Shown here: positions 15,878-16,401 of the stretch, piece after piece
Layout of the letters: each line of letters starts with the position of its first letter
Position numbering within the stretch: the stretch's first letter is position 1
Assembly: GCA_049606935.1 (NCBI GenBank)
Contig: JBMYWA010000053.1
Span: 1 to 16,401, forward strand
DNA length: 16,401 nt
Direction of reading: 5' to 3'
Source of the DNA: CAJXZP01 sp049606935
GTDB lineage: Bacteria; Bacteroidota; Bacteroidia; Flavobacteriales_G; Salibacteraceae
Notes under the pieces: model-generated
The model's database searches: none
Told to the model about the DNA's origin: nothing
What the model saw: the letters and a program-made list of their open reading frames with translations, nothing else
Program-made: the position numbers and the translations under genes

Positions 15878-15885
15878 CAAAACTA
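15878..15885 (-). promoter_or_regulatory. Candidate -7 promoter element for the ABC-F gene
   Basis: On the minus strand this reads TAGTTTTG, matching TAnnTTTG, 20 bases before the ATG at 15857. There is no clear TTG at the -33 position. The remaining 15886-16058 stretch is AT-rich and shows no further gene or hairpin. Confidence 0.4.
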
Positions 15886-16058
15886 ATGATTCTTTAATGT
15901 TTTAAAATAATCAGAACCTTTTTCTTTACGAAATTCTGCGTTGAATTATGGACTTTTGGTTTTTAGCATGGTTACCCAAAAAATTGATTGTTAATTCTTA
16001 AATGTTAGAACTAAGAATGCAATAACATGTTGAAATTGAACGTTAAACAAATAAAAAT

Positions 16059-16355
16059 ATGAATCAATCTAAATCTGGAGAGGCTTCCATTAATTTTCAG
16101 CACGAAATAACAGGGATCACATTGTTTGTTGTAAATGCCCTTTTTTTTATAGACGAAGGGTATTATAGTTTTTATTGGATGCTAAACTGGGGTAATTGGG
16201 TGGTTTTTATTATTTATTTTGGGGTATTGTATGTTATTCAAACGCTACTTATTATGGTGTTTAAGCGTTTTGAAATTACTAGTAATTATTATCTTGTTTC
16301 TTTATTGGGATTAGTTTTTGGCTTGGTATTGCTATTTACAATTATGAGTAAATGA
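16059..16355 (+). CDS. Small membrane protein, three predicted helices, unknown function
   Basis: A 98-residue hydrophobic protein. After a polar N terminus of about 16 residues, hydrophobic segments lie near 17-32, 44-68 and 77-96; a Lys-Arg pair at 69-70 (FKRFE) should face the cytoplasm between helices 2 and 3. It has no cysteines and no motif I recognise. Many Bacteroidota carry such small tandem membrane proteins of unknown role. The ATG at 16059 is preceded by an A-rich stretch (AAACAAATAAAAAT) and no Shine-Dalgarno site. Its TGA stop overlaps the next ATG (ATGA), so the downstream gene is probably coupled. It is divergent from the ABC-F gene with a 201-base gap. Confidence 0.75.
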   Translation: MNQSKSGEASINFQHEITGITLFVVNALFFIDEGYYSFYWMLNWGNWVVFIIYFGVLYVIQTLLIMVFKRFEITSNYYLVSLLGLVFGLVLLFTIMSK

Positions 16356-16401
16356 TATTAATTTGGTCAGGTATTATTCTCAATTCCAATAGGTTTTTAT
16401 A
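16352..16401 (+). CDS. Start of a further gene, cut by the window edge
   Basis: An ATG at 16352 overlaps the TGA of the previous gene by ATGA and stays open to the window end. It gives 16 residues, starting MILIWSG, which resembles the hydrophobic start of small membrane proteins in this phylum. Too little is present to name it. Confidence 0.45.
   Translation, partial: MILIWSGIILNSNRFL

Noticed and set aside
1..16401. tRNA, rRNA, CRISPR array, insertion sequence or prophage
   Set aside because: No cloverleaf-like sequence, repeat-spacer pattern, transposase or phage-type protein was seen, and intergenic gaps are short.

Overview
The window reads as a chromosomal segment of a Bacteroidota member, most likely an AT-rich, probably marine member of the Flavobacteriales. 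Several features point there: a type IX secretion (T9SS) type A C-terminal sorting domain, lipoproteins with an acidic/Lys stretch right after the lipobox Cys, few Shine-Dalgarno sites, several matches to the phylum's TAnnTTTG -7 promoter element, and a DivIC/FtsB protein of the Bacteroidota form. No rRNA, tRNA, CRISPR array, insertion sequence or phage gene was seen. Base composition looks even, so this looks like core genome, not an island.

Layout. 2-809 (+) is a conserved envelope-type protein of unknown function, cut by the window's left edge and broken by a +1 frameshift in a C4T6 run. 990-3442 (+) holds a beta-carbonic anhydrase, an atypical SDR of TIP30/HTATIP2 type and a membrane-anchored NAPE-PLD-like metallo-hydrolase. 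A perfect palindromic terminator follows. 3512-7915 (-) holds a large secreted Asp-box beta-propeller protein with a T9SS signal, a small protein resembling the C-terminal tail of cysteinyl-tRNA synthetase that overlaps folE, folE itself, and a lipoprotein. 8058-9230 (+) is a two-gene unit: a LuxR-type regulator whose receiver domain lacks its phospho-acceptor Asp, then a flavodoxin, then a clear terminator. 9345-12061 (+) is a tight unit: a YqhD-like NADPH-dependent alcohol/aldehyde dehydrogenase, a COG3650-META lipoprotein and exodeoxyribonuclease III. 12054-15857 (-) holds an AsmA-like anchored protein, DivIC/FtsB and a YbiT-like ABC-F ATPase. 16059 to the end (+) has a small three-helix membrane protein and the start of a further gene in an ATGA overlap.

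How the parts may work together. The flavodoxin/regulator unit and the neighbouring aldehyde reductase/META/ExoIII unit could both serve redox or oxidative stress, but this is inference from gene roles. Nothing in the window forms an obvious new multi-gene defence or biosynthetic system. The more unusual points lie at residue level: an ABC-F protein in which one of the two composite ATP sites is eroded in all its motifs, an apparently phosphorylation-independent response regulator joined to flavodoxin, and a free-standing CysRS-tail-like protein translationally overlapping folE.
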